From: JAABRU01 sp050180235
GTDB lineage: Bacteria > Desulfobacterota > Desulfobacteria > Desulfobacterales > Desulfococcaceae
NCBI GenBank assembly: GCA_050180235.1
Contig: JBFXEJ010000104.1
Span: 1-23,696, forward strand
Length of the DNA: 23,696 nt
Direction of reading: 5' to 3'
Position 1 is the first letter of the stretch, and each line of letters starts with the position of its first letter. The position numbers and the translations under genes are program-made. The notes beneath the pieces are model-generated. The model was not told the origin of the DNA, made no database searches, and saw nothing but the letters and a program-made list of their open reading frames with translations. Positions 6,310 to 13,017 of this stretch are shown here, in pieces.

Positions 6310-7383
6310 TCATTCAAAGGTTTTCAGTTTTTCCGCAAGCATACGGTTGATTTCGGATGTTTTCAGAGAAATCCGTATAAATCTGTCAGACAGTCCCCGG
6401 AAATTGGCGCAGTTGCGGATCAGAAATTTCTCCCGTGCCAGCGCAGAGCAGATCTCTTCTGAATTGCGTAATCCATTAAGCCGGGCAAGAATAAAAGAGG
6501 TGCAACTGGGAAACAGCCGGATATGGGATACAGATGCCAGCGTGTGAAAAAAATTCTTTCTTTCAGTCTCCAGAAAAGTTCTGCTTTCCGCCACAAACCT
6601 GTCGGTAATTTCCCGGTGATCCATCAGCCATACCACTGCATTCAGTGCCAGACTGTTGACACTCCAGGGCATTGCATAGCGGGCCATTTTTCTCACCATG
6701 CCCGGGACTGCTATGAGAAAACCGATTCTCAGCCCCGGAATCCGGAAAATTTTGGACATGGAATTCAGCACAATGACATTGGCAAGCCCGCAGTGTGTCA
6801 TACTGTGATCGGTTTCATCCTTTACAAAAGGAAGATAGGATTCATCAATGATGAACCTTGTTTCCGGATATGAAAGGCAGAGTTCCCTCAGCATGGAAAA
6901 GGGAATCAGGCTCCCTGTGGGATTATTGGGATTGCATATAAAAACAGTATCGGCCTTTTCCGCAGCCAGTGAAATTTGCTGCATATCCGGCACAAAATCC
7001 TGATCAGCCGAAGCAAAAAGAAAATTATGCTCTATACCGTGCATGGCGCATGCATCAGCATAATCCGCATAGCCTGGGCCGACTATGAGCACCTGTCTGC
7101 TCTCAAGGGCCAGGGGAAGGAAATAAATAAACTGGGTTGTGCCGTTTCCGGCCAGAACCTGCCGGGGATTCAGATCGTGACGGCTGGAAAATGCACGGAC
7201 AGCAGCTCCGGAATCCGCATCCGGCAGTGCATTGATTAAATCCATGTTTTCCCGGAGATAATCACTCAGTCCGGGCGGAGGCCCCAGCGGATTGACATTG
7301 CTGCTCATGTCAGTAATATCCGCAGGTTTACACCCCAGTTCTTCCGCCAGCCTGCGGATATTTCCCCCATGTCCCTCTATCAT
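6310..7383 (-). CDS. cobD: L-threonine-O-3-phosphate decarboxylase (CobD type)
   Basis: The product (357 aa) is a PLP-dependent fold-type I enzyme related to HisC aminotransferases. CobD decarboxylates threonine phosphate to (R)-1-amino-2-propanol phosphate, the linker to the cobalamin lower loop. The opening HGGNIRRLAEELG and DMSSNVNPLGPP are typical of CobD rather than HisC. NPNNPTG (151-157), Asp180, the SMSK PLP lysine (Lys211) and GLRIGF (217-222) are intact. ATG 7383 overlaps the cobS stop codon by 4 bp (ATGA), implying translational coupling. The frame is open to 7599 but that extension lies inside cobS. A HisC-like histidinol-phosphate role is possible but less likely beside cobS. Confidence 0.88.
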   Translation of the reverse strand: MIEGHGGNIRRLAEELGCKPADITDMSSNVNPLGPPPGLSDYLRENMDLINALPDADSGAAVRAFSSRHDLNPRQVLAGNGTTQFIYFLPLALESRQVLIVGPGYADYADACAMHGIEHNFLFASADQDFVPDMQQISLAAEKADTVFICNPNNPTGSLIPFSMLRELCLSYPETRFIIDESYLPFVKDETDHSMTHCGLANVIVLNSMSKIFRIPGLRIGFLIAVPGMVRKMARYAMPWSVNSLALNAVVWLMDHREITDRFVAESRTFLETERKNFFHTLASVSHIRLFPSCTSFILARLNGLRNSEEICSALAREKFLIRNCANFRGLSDRFIRISLKTSEINRMLAEKLKTFE

Positions 7384-8108
7384 GCAATTCCTCCCACTGC
7401 TGCGGTCATGAAAAGAGCTGATTCCGTGATCTCTGTCATGGCTCCAAGCATATCCCCGGTTATGCAGCCCATGCGTTTTCTGTAAAACAGCACCAGCAAT
7501 GCAACTATGCAGAAAAATACGATATTGAGCATCAGCCCCCGCCATCCGCAGAACAGGGACAGGAAAAAGGGAATCGCCAGCCAGCGGAATGCTTTCCATT
7601 CAATTTTTTTCTGAAAAAAAGCATGTCCTGTTCCGCCTTCGGGTCTGCCGTATTCCAGAAAACGGAATCCGAAAAGCATTGCCCCTCTTGCGTAGGCCGG
7701 AATCAGGATCAGAAACATAGTCCGGAAATGCGTCAGATCCGAAATTCCCGCCCATTTGACAGACAAAGCGCAGACAACCGTGACCAGAGCCATTGATCCG
7801 ATGCGGCTGTCTTTCATGATTTCCAGAGCCTTTTCCCTGCTTCTGCAACCGTAAAGCCCATCCGCTGTATCCCCCAGGCCGTCCAGATGAAATGCGCCTG
7901 TAATCCAGACCAGAAAGATCACATCCTGAACTGCGGCTGCTGACCGTGACCAGAGATGGCATACGGCCATGTCAAACAAAGAAAGCAGAAGCCCGATCAT
8001 CAGACCCACTATGGGAAAACAGGGAATCATACCTGCCGGATCAAAAGTTCCCGGCTTTCCCACAGGCAGTATGGTGATAAACTGTATGGCGGAAATCAGT
8101 CCCTTCAC
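7380..8108 (-). CDS. cobS: Adenosylcobinamide-GDP ribazoletransferase (cobalamin synthase)
   Basis: The product (242 aa, usual family length) is a multi-pass membrane enzyme that joins adenosylcobinamide-GDP to alpha-ribazole, the last assembly step of adenosylcobalamin. The signature HLDGLGDTADG (74-84) and KDSRIGSMA (99-107) supply the metal and substrate site. Hydrophobic segments are visible near 28-50, 60-73, 104-118, 130-146 and 185-207. It starts 7 bp after dapB and overlaps cobD, so the three genes form one operon. No cobalamin riboswitch is recognised upstream of the operon. Confidence 0.93.
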   Translation of the reverse strand: MKGLISAIQFITILPVGKPGTFDPAGMIPCFPIVGLMIGLLLSLFDMAVCHLWSRSAAAVQDVIFLVWITGAFHLDGLGDTADGLYGCRSREKALEIMKDSRIGSMALVTVVCALSVKWAGISDLTHFRTMFLILIPAYARGAMLFGFRFLEYGRPEGGTGHAFFQKKIEWKAFRWLAIPFFLSLFCGWRGLMLNIVFFCIVALLVLFYRKRMGCITGDMLGAMTEITESALFMTAAVGGIA

Positions 8109-8115
8109 TGTCTCT

Positions 8116-8946
8116 CTACACTTTTTTCAGCACATCAATCATGGAAAAAATCTTTCCCCTTACACCCTGTTTCAGTTTTCCTGCCAGAAAAATAACCGCA
8201 TCCATAGTTCCTCTGACATAAATATCCCGGCCGTTGACATTGTGCGTGAAGGAAAATTTCACAGTGCCGTCATCCGAAAGCAGGGTATAGGTATGCCAGG
8301 CATGTCCTTTCAGATATTCTTCGGGAATGCCCCACTGTTTTGCCTGTATATCCGGATCTCTTTCTTTCAAAATCTGATCAGCGGAAAAATCGCATCCGAG
8401 TTTGCTGAAATATGTCACCATAGCTTTGGCTGTTCCACTGGTGTCGGCCTTTCCCTTCTGATGACTTTCCCTGATTTCAAGGGAATATCCCTCAAAAAGT
8501 CCGGGAAAACACTGGGCGGCATATTCCATCATGGCCTGAAACCCCACAATCTGCTTTGCCATATTGGGAGCAATCACAGCGGAAATTTCCGAAGATTTTA
8601 CAGTCTGTGCAAGTTTTTCCCTGTCACCGCCTGTGGTTCCCATGACAAAGGGCAGTCTGTTTTTGCAGTAAAATGCCGCATTGTCATTCACTGCCGAGGG
8701 ATGGGTGAAATCAATACTGATGAAATTTCCCTCTTTTTTCCGGATTTCCCGGATGGCTTCCTCCCGCTGATCCGGATGCACCAGACAGACCCCTGCACCA
8801 TCCGAAATATATTCAGATTCTGTAATCTCAGGCCCGGTCAGAGACCAGGGAATCAGGACAAAGCGTTCATCCGTGCCGGCATACCGCATAAGTCCGGCTG
8901 CCATGTTTCCGGGCGCTCCGTTCACCATAATTTTGATCTGATCCAT
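8116..8946 (-). CDS. dapB: 4-hydroxy-tetrahydrodipicolinate reductase, plant-like type
   Basis: The product (276 aa) reduces 4-hydroxy-tetrahydrodipicolinate with NAD(P)H in the diaminopimelate/lysine pathway. The dinucleotide loop is VNGAPGNMAAG (8-18), the Asp-Phe-Thr stretch at 79-81 contacts the cofactor, and His162, Lys166 and TSGT (169-172) form the substrate site. The glycine loop and the long C-terminal half resemble the divergent DapB group that includes plant enzymes rather than the E. coli form. GGGAGG lies about 8 bp before ATG 8946. It is the first gene of the dapB-cobS-cobD operon, an unusual partnership of lysine and cobalamin genes. Confidence 0.93.
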   Translation of the reverse strand: MDQIKIMVNGAPGNMAAGLMRYAGTDERFVLIPWSLTGPEITESEYISDGAGVCLVHPDQREEAIREIRKKEGNFISIDFTHPSAVNDNAAFYCKNRLPFVMGTTGGDREKLAQTVKSSEISAVIAPNMAKQIVGFQAMMEYAAQCFPGLFEGYSLEIRESHQKGKADTSGTAKAMVTYFSKLGCDFSADQILKERDPDIQAKQWGIPEEYLKGHAWHTYTLLSDDGTVKFSFTHNVNGRDIYVRGTMDAVIFLAGKLKQGVRGKIFSMIDVLKKV

Positions 8947-8965
8947 AAATAGCCTCCCTAATGTG

Positions 8966-9079
8966 ATACCAAATCGCTTTCAAAGTTCAGGGAAAGCCTC
9001 TTTTTTTTAACCGCGAAAAACACGGACAGCACGGAAAAACAGCATTTGGCATGCTCATGTTTTGAAAGCGGATTGGTAT
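8966..9079. mobile_element. 114-bp inverted-repeat element upstream of dapB
   Basis: ATACCAAATCGCTTTCAAA (8966-8984) and TTTGAAAGCGGATTGGTAT (9061-9079) are inverted copies with 17 of 19 positions matching. The interior carries a T run and an AACCGCGAAAAACACGG stretch of the kind found in interspersed repeats. There is no open frame. A TGA flanks both ends if the repeat is taken from TACC, but a true target duplication is not certain. It lies 20 bp before the dapB start, so it may influence dapB transcription. Confidence 0.6.
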
Positions 9080-9166
9080 GATTTTGACACAAAAATTCAG
9101 TTTGCGGAATCAGAGGTTCTCACCTTTTTCAGAGGGACGGCAAAAAACCGCTTTGCTTAATTTTTG

Positions 9167-9256
9167 TATAGCGGGTCAAATCAGTTGATTCTGAAATTCC
9201 CCTCCCCCGGGGAGGGGAGAGTTTTTCCGCATTATCAGCCGGTTTGACCCACTACC
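9167..9256. mobile_element. 90-bp MITE-like element with 8-bp target duplication
   Basis: The ends (TATAGCGGGTCAAA and, on the other strand, GGTAGTGGGTCAAA) form imperfect inverted repeats of about 27 bp, 19 positions matching. They are flanked by an exact 8-bp direct repeat AATTTTTG (9159-9166 and 9257-9264). The interior is mainly a G/C palindrome, CCCCTCCCC/GGGGAGGGG (9199-9217). The right end shares GGTAGTGGGTC with the 192-bp element in the TIR gene, and both duplications end in TTTTG, so the two may use the same transposase. Confidence 0.7.
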
Positions 9257-9281
9257 AATTTTTGCACTCCGGGGTGCAAAT

Positions 9282-9316
9282 GAAAAAAGCCCCGCCTTTC
9301 ACAGACAGAGCTTTTC
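9282..9316 (-). terminator. Possible terminator after rplQ
   Basis: On the minus strand GAAAAGC pairs with GCTTTT, and the 3' arm runs into a six-T tract. The loop is long (about 19 nt) and the stem short, so the structure is weak, but it is placed about 50 bp after the rplQ stop where the ribosomal transcript should end. Confidence 0.35.
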
Positions 9317-9368
9317 ACCAAACACCGCTTACAGCGGATAATCAGTATCCCGCGGTTTATGAATCTTT

Positions 9369-9941
9369 TCAGCTTTCCGCCGAGATCCCGCCTAAGGATT
9401 GTTCTTCTGTTTTTCCGCCTTCGCTTTTTTCCTGCTGATCAGAGGATGCCCCGGCTTTCTGAACGGATTCTTCCTTTTTCGGTTCTTCGGTTTCAGCAGA
9501 TTTGTCCTCTGCCGCGGCACTTTTCTGTTTTTCAGCAGAAACAGTGTCTTTTGTTACTGACGGTCTTTTCAGACTTGTGCTTTTTTCCCGTGCTATCAGT
9601 TCAATCAGAGAAACGGGGGCACAGTCTCCGGGACGTCTGCCCAGCTTTACAATCCGCGTGTATCCTCCGCTGACATTACCGTAACGGTCGGCTGCCTCAG
9701 CAAAAAGTTTGTGAACGACATTTTTTTCCCTTACAATGGCAAGTGCCTGGCGTCTGGCATGGAGATCGCCTCTTTTCGCCAAAGTGATCAGATGATCTGC
9801 CCATCCCCGCAGAGCCTTTGCCTTGGTGTCTGTCGTCCGGATACGATCATATTTGAACAGGGATGTCACCATATTCCGGAACATGGCTTTTCTGTGACTG
9901 CCTGTCCGGCCTAATTTAACCCCCGCATTTCTATGTCTCAT
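9369..9941 (-). CDS. rplQ: Ribosomal protein L17 with long charged C-terminal tail
   Basis: Residues 1-118 are a complete bacterial L17 (MRHRNAGVKLGRT, AMFRNMVTSL, YTRIVKLGRRPGD), a large-subunit protein near the exit tunnel rim. Residues 119-190 form a tail rich in Lys, Glu, Ser and Ala with no predicted fold, unusual in length for a family that commonly ends near 115-130 residues. The gene starts 6 bp after rpoA, with its GAGGGGGAA binding site inside the rpoA end, and is the last gene of the ribosomal supercluster. Confidence 0.96.
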   Translation of the reverse strand: MRHRNAGVKLGRTGSHRKAMFRNMVTSLFKYDRIRTTDTKAKALRGWADHLITLAKRGDLHARRQALAIVREKNVVHKLFAEAADRYGNVSGGYTRIVKLGRRPGDCAPVSLIELIAREKSTSLKRPSVTKDTVSAEKQKSAAAEDKSAETEEPKKEESVQKAGASSDQQEKSEGGKTEEQSLGGISAES

Positions 9942-9947
9942 AGAATC

Positions 9948-10967
9948 TTATTCCCCCTCATCCGCGTCTTCTTCAGGAGCCGCAAATCCCTCAAGCTTCA
10001 TCCCAAGCGAAAGTCCCATTTCGGACAAAACCTCCTTGATTTCATTCAGAGATTTTCTTCCAAAATTCTTGGTCTTGAGCATTTCGGCCTCGGTTTTGGC
10101 AACCAACTGGTATATCTTGAGTATATTGGCATTTTTCAGACAGTTGGCACTGCGCACCGAAAGTTCGAGCTCTTCAACGCTTCTGTAAAGATTTTCGTTA
10201 AATTTTGGTTTCTGCTGGTCTTCGGACTTCCGATCCGGCTCCGGCTCGGCTTCTTCATCAAAAGTGATGAAGAGGGACATCTGCTCCTTGAGAATCTTGG
10301 ATGCATATGCAACCGCATCCTCAGGGCGGATACTGCCGTCCGTCCACACTTCCATGGTCAGCCTGTCATAATCCGTCCGCTGCCCCACACGCGCATTTCC
10401 CACCACATAATTCACACGCCTGATGGGAGAAAACACTGCATCAATGGGAATTGTGCCGACCGGTGCCTCATCATCCCTGTTAGCCTCTGACAGCGCATAT
10501 CCCTTTCCCACTCTGACCTGCATCTCCATCAAAAGCGATGCACCTTCCTTGAGTGTGGCAATATGCTGTTCCGGGTTCAGGACAGTGACACTTCCGTCAT
10601 CACTGATGATATTCCCGGCTCGCACCTCCCCTTCGCCCGCTGCCTGAATGCGTATCCGTCTGGGTTCCGAATCAGAGACCCGGAGACGGACTTCCTTCAA
10701 ATTCAGAATAATCTCGGAAACATCTTCAAAAACTCCAGGAATAACACTGAATTCATGCATCACACTGTCAAATTTCACAGATACGACCGCAGCCCCGTAC
10801 AGGGAGGAAAGTATTATCCGTCTCAAAGAATTTCCGATGGTTATGCCAAATCCCCGTTCAAGAGGTTCACAAACGAACTTTCCGTATGATGGGGTGCTGG
10901 TTACCTGAACTTTTTCCGGCCGGATAATCTCCCGCCAGTTCATGTACATAAGTTCATTTGATGACAT
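9948..10967 (-). CDS. rpoA: RNA polymerase alpha subunit
   Basis: The product (339 aa, normal length) is the dimerising scaffold of core RNA polymerase. The N-terminal domain (about 1-235) shows ERGFGITIGNSLRRIILSSL for dimer and beta contact. An acidic linker (EEAEPEPDRKSEDQQKP core, about 238-254) leads to the C-terminal domain (about 255-325) with RSANCLKNANI and KNFGRKSLNEIKEVL, which binds UP-element DNA and activators. GTGAGGA precedes the ATG. An 83-bp gap separates it from rpsD. Confidence 0.98.
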   Translation of the reverse strand: MSSNELMYMNWREIIRPEKVQVTSTPSYGKFVCEPLERGFGITIGNSLRRIILSSLYGAAVVSVKFDSVMHEFSVIPGVFEDVSEIILNLKEVRLRVSDSEPRRIRIQAAGEGEVRAGNIISDDGSVTVLNPEQHIATLKEGASLLMEMQVRVGKGYALSEANRDDEAPVGTIPIDAVFSPIRRVNYVVGNARVGQRTDYDRLTMEVWTDGSIRPEDAVAYASKILKEQMSLFITFDEEAEPEPDRKSEDQQKPKFNENLYRSVEELELSVRSANCLKNANILKIYQLVAKTEAEMLKTKNFGRKSLNEIKEVLSEMGLSLGMKLEGFAAPEEDADEGE

Positions 10968-11050
10968 TTATCCTCACTCCAGATCAGAAGATGTCTGAGC
11001 AGTCTTATACAGCCTTATCATCAGCAATCTGCAAAAAATAAAATAAATTG

Positions 11051-11680
11051 CTACTTGGAATAAAGCTCCACAATCAGCTGCTCCTGCATTGGCATAGTCA
11101 GGTCTTCGCGCACCGGAAAACTTTTGATCCTTCCCCTCATATTGTCTTTATCCAGTTCAAACCACTGTGGAACACCTCTCCTGACAACAGCATCCAGAGC
11201 GTCTGTGATAGCCTGCACCTTCCGGCTTTTCTCACGCACCTCAATCATATCCCCCACACTGACCTGGTAAGAGGGAATATTAACCTTTTTGCCATTGACA
11301 AGAAAATGGTTGTGACGGACAAAATGGCGTCCCTGTGTCCGTGAATTTACAAAACCGGCCCGGTATACTACGTTGTCCAGACGGCGCTCCAGGAGAACCA
11401 GCAGATTGCTGCCTGTGATTCCCTTCTGCCTTTCGGCCTTTTCAAAAAACAGCCGGAACTGTTTTTCTCCCAGACCATAGATTCGTTTGACCTTCTGCTT
11501 TTCACGCAACTGGACTCCGTAATCCGAAATCTTTCCCCTGCGGCGCTGTCCGTGCTGTCCCGGAGGATACCCGCGACGGTCAAAAGCGCATTTGTCAGAA
11601 TAACAGCGGTCACCCTTAAGAAACAACTTCAGATTTTCCCTCCGGCATAATCTGCAAACCGATCCTATGTATCGTGCCAA
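11051..11680 (-). CDS. rpsD: Ribosomal protein S4, zinc-binding form
   Basis: The product (209 aa) nucleates 30S body assembly on 16S rRNA and, in E. coli, represses the alpha operon. Cys9, Cys12, Cys26 and Cys31 make the zinc knuckle of the cysteine-containing S4 type. The S4 RNA-binding domain lies at about 98-160 (RRLDNVVYRAGF, HFLVNGKKVNIPSYQV). The start is TTG at 11680 with GGAGGAG about 8 bp upstream; it gives the family N-terminus MARYIGSVCRLCRRE and no in-frame ATG is nearby. Confidence 0.97.
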   Translation of the reverse strand: MARYIGSVCRLCRRENLKLFLKGDRCYSDKCAFDRRGYPPGQHGQRRRGKISDYGVQLREKQKVKRIYGLGEKQFRLFFEKAERQKGITGSNLLVLLERRLDNVVYRAGFVNSRTQGRHFVRHNHFLVNGKKVNIPSYQVSVGDMIEVREKSRKVQAITDALDAVVRRGVPQWFELDKDNMRGRIKSFPVREDLTMPMQEQLIVELYSK

Positions 11681-11698
11681 ATTTTCTCCTCCTTATCC

Positions 11699-12085
11699 CT
11701 AAACCCTGCGCCGTTTGGGCGGCCGGCATCCGTTATGGGGAATGGGTGTCACATCTCTGATCATCAGTACATTGAATCCTGCGGACTGGAGGGATCGCAG
11801 TGCTGACTCCCGGCCCGCTCCCGGCCCTTTCACAAATACCTCCACATTCCGCATTCCATGCTCCATAGCCTTTTTGGCTGCATCCTCGGCGGCCATCTGT
11901 GCGGCAAAAGGTGTACTTTTCCGGGATCCCTTGAATCCATGCGCGCCTGCACTGGACCAGGAGACGATGTTGCCGGACGGGTCCGTAATTGTGACAATTG
12001 TATTGTTGAACGTTGACTGGATATGCACGACACCGTTCAGGATATTCTTTTTTTCTTTTTTCTTTGTACGGGTTCTTCTGGGCAT
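11699..12085 (-). CDS. rpsK: Ribosomal protein S11
   Basis: The product (128 aa) lies on the 30S platform and helps shape the mRNA exit (Shine-Dalgarno) cleft with S7 and S18. The family core is clear: GVVHIQSTFNNTIVTITDPSG near residue 19, SWSSAGAHGFKGSRKSTPFA near 48, and the basic C-terminus PHNGCRPPKRRRV. The Lys/Arg-rich first 15 residues are normal. It lies 18 bp before rpsD. Confidence 0.97.
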   Translation of the reverse strand: MPRRTRTKKKEKKNILNGVVHIQSTFNNTIVTITDPSGNIVSWSSAGAHGFKGSRKSTPFAAQMAAEDAAKKAMEHGMRNVEVFVKGPGAGRESALRSLQSAGFNVLMIRDVTPIPHNGCRPPKRRRV

Positions 12086-12158
12086 ACTGTGTTCATCCCT
12101 TTACTCTTGAATGGATACTCCGTTGCTGTCTCAAAGATTCCTTCAGAATCAGCCCTTA

Positions 12159-12542
12159 TCATTTCTTTTTGGCTGCGCCCTTCTTTTTCACCGCAGACCT
12201 TCTCGGTCCCTTGCGCGTCCTGGCGTTGGTACTGGTCCTCTGCCCGCGTACAGGAAGGGATTTCCGATGCCGCAGTCCCCGGTAGCATCCGAGGTCCATC
12301 AGGCGTTTTATATTCATGGAAATCTCAGTGCGGAGTTCACCTTCCACCCTGCAGTCACTGTCAATCACCCTGCGGATATCATTGATCTGCACTTCACTGA
12401 GATCATCTGTCCGGGTATTGGGATCTATATCCAGTTGTTTCAGGATACGATTCGACGTGGACGGACCAATACCGTAAATATAGGTCAGTCCAATCTCAAT
12501 CCGCTTCCGTCTCGGTAAATCTACCCCTGAAATTCTTGCCAA
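12159..12542 (-). CDS. rpsM: Ribosomal protein S13 (TTG start)
   Basis: The product (127 aa) sits in the 30S head and contacts 23S rRNA in bridge B1a and the P-site tRNA. MARISGVDLPRRKRIEIGLTYIYGIG is the family start (core IEIGLTYIYGIG), and the basic C-terminal tail (TNARTRKGPRRSAVKKKGAAKKK core) is typical. The frame is open to a TTG at 12548, but TTG 12542 lies exactly 6 bp after AGGAGG (12549-12554) and gives the conserved N-terminus, so it is chosen. The binding site directly follows the rpmJ stop codon. Confidence 0.95.
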   Translation of the reverse strand: MARISGVDLPRRKRIEIGLTYIYGIGPSTSNRILKQLDIDPNTRTDDLSEVQINDIRRVIDSDCRVEGELRTEISMNIKRLMDLGCYRGLRHRKSLPVRGQRTSTNARTRKGPRRSAVKKKGAAKKK

Positions 12543-12554
12543 AACCAACCTCCT

Positions 12555-12668
12555 CTATCCCTGCCGCTGTTTGTGACGTTTGTTTTCACAGATAACCCTG
12601 ATCACGCCTTTTCTGCGGACAATTTTGCATTTGCTGCAAATTTTTTTGACAGACGCCCTGACTTTCAT
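12555..12668 (-). CDS. rpmJ: Ribosomal protein L36
   Basis: A 37-aa gene starting MKVRASVKKICSKCKIVRR. Cys11, Cys14, Cys27 and His32 form the zinc ribbon of the zinc-binding L36 type. L36 stabilises 23S rRNA near the base of the GTPase-associated region late in 50S assembly. Its place between infA and rpsM is the conserved one, and its TAG stop overlaps the region of the rpsM ribosome binding site. An AAAGGAG motif precedes the ATG. Confidence 0.96.
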   Translation of the reverse strand: MKVRASVKKICSKCKIVRRKGVIRVICENKRHKQRQG

Positions 12669-12727
12669 TGCATCACTCCTTTTAAATCACCTGTAAAAAA
12701 TGCGTATACAGAACCCTGCCTCCGACC

Positions 12728-12946
12728 CTATTTTGACCGGTAGGTAATTCTGCCGCGTGTCAGATCATAGGGAGAAAGCTCAACAGTCACCGTATCGCCG
12801 GGAAGAATCCGGATGAAGTGCATACGCATCTTTCCGGATATATGCGCCAGTATCCGGTGTCCGTTTTCCAGTTCAACCCTGAACATTGCATTGGGCAGGG
12901 TTTCCATGACCGTACCCTGCACTTTTATTGCTTCCTCTTTTGCCAT
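12728..12946 (-). CDS. infA: Translation initiation factor IF-1
   Basis: The product (72 aa) is a single OB-fold protein that binds the 30S A site during initiation. MAKEEAIKVQGTV, ELENGHRILAHISGKMRM and the end DLTRGRITYR are diagnostic. It follows secY by 71 bp with no adk or map gene between them. The distance to rpmJ is 59 bp. Confidence 0.97.
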   Translation of the reverse strand: MAKEEAIKVQGTVMETLPNAMFRVELENGHRILAHISGKMRMHFIRILPGDTVTVELSPYDLTRGRITYRSK

Positions 12947-13017
12947 CTGTACTGTTTTCCTGTCTTTGTTCCCACCGGCCTGTTATGTCAAAACCTTCCC
13001 GGACACCTGAAACCTTG

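Larger units (their letters stand above)
8947..9368. other. rplQ-dapB intergenic region carrying two inverted-repeat elements
   Basis: This gene-free interval separates the ribosomal cluster from the dapB operon. From the rplQ side it holds a small hairpin (CCGCT/AGCGG at 9325-9337), a possible rplQ terminator, a TTTGCAC/GTGCAAA palindrome (9261-9280), a MITE-like element with an 8-bp duplication, and a second inverted-repeat element next to dapB. I see no convincing sigma-70 promoter for dapB. Confidence 0.6.

Noticed and set aside
6075..6317. 80-codon minus-strand frame between cobD and the response regulator
   Set aside because: Overlaps the cobD stop, has no recognisable family or binding site and an odd Phe/Tyr-rich end.
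7384..7599. N-terminal extension of CobD
   Set aside because: It would lie entirely within cobS in another frame; the 4-bp ATGA overlap start is typical of coupled genes.
8947..9368. Cobalamin riboswitch upstream of the dapB-cobS-cobD operon
   Set aside because: I could not find a B12-box-like core; the interval is explained mostly by inverted-repeat elements.
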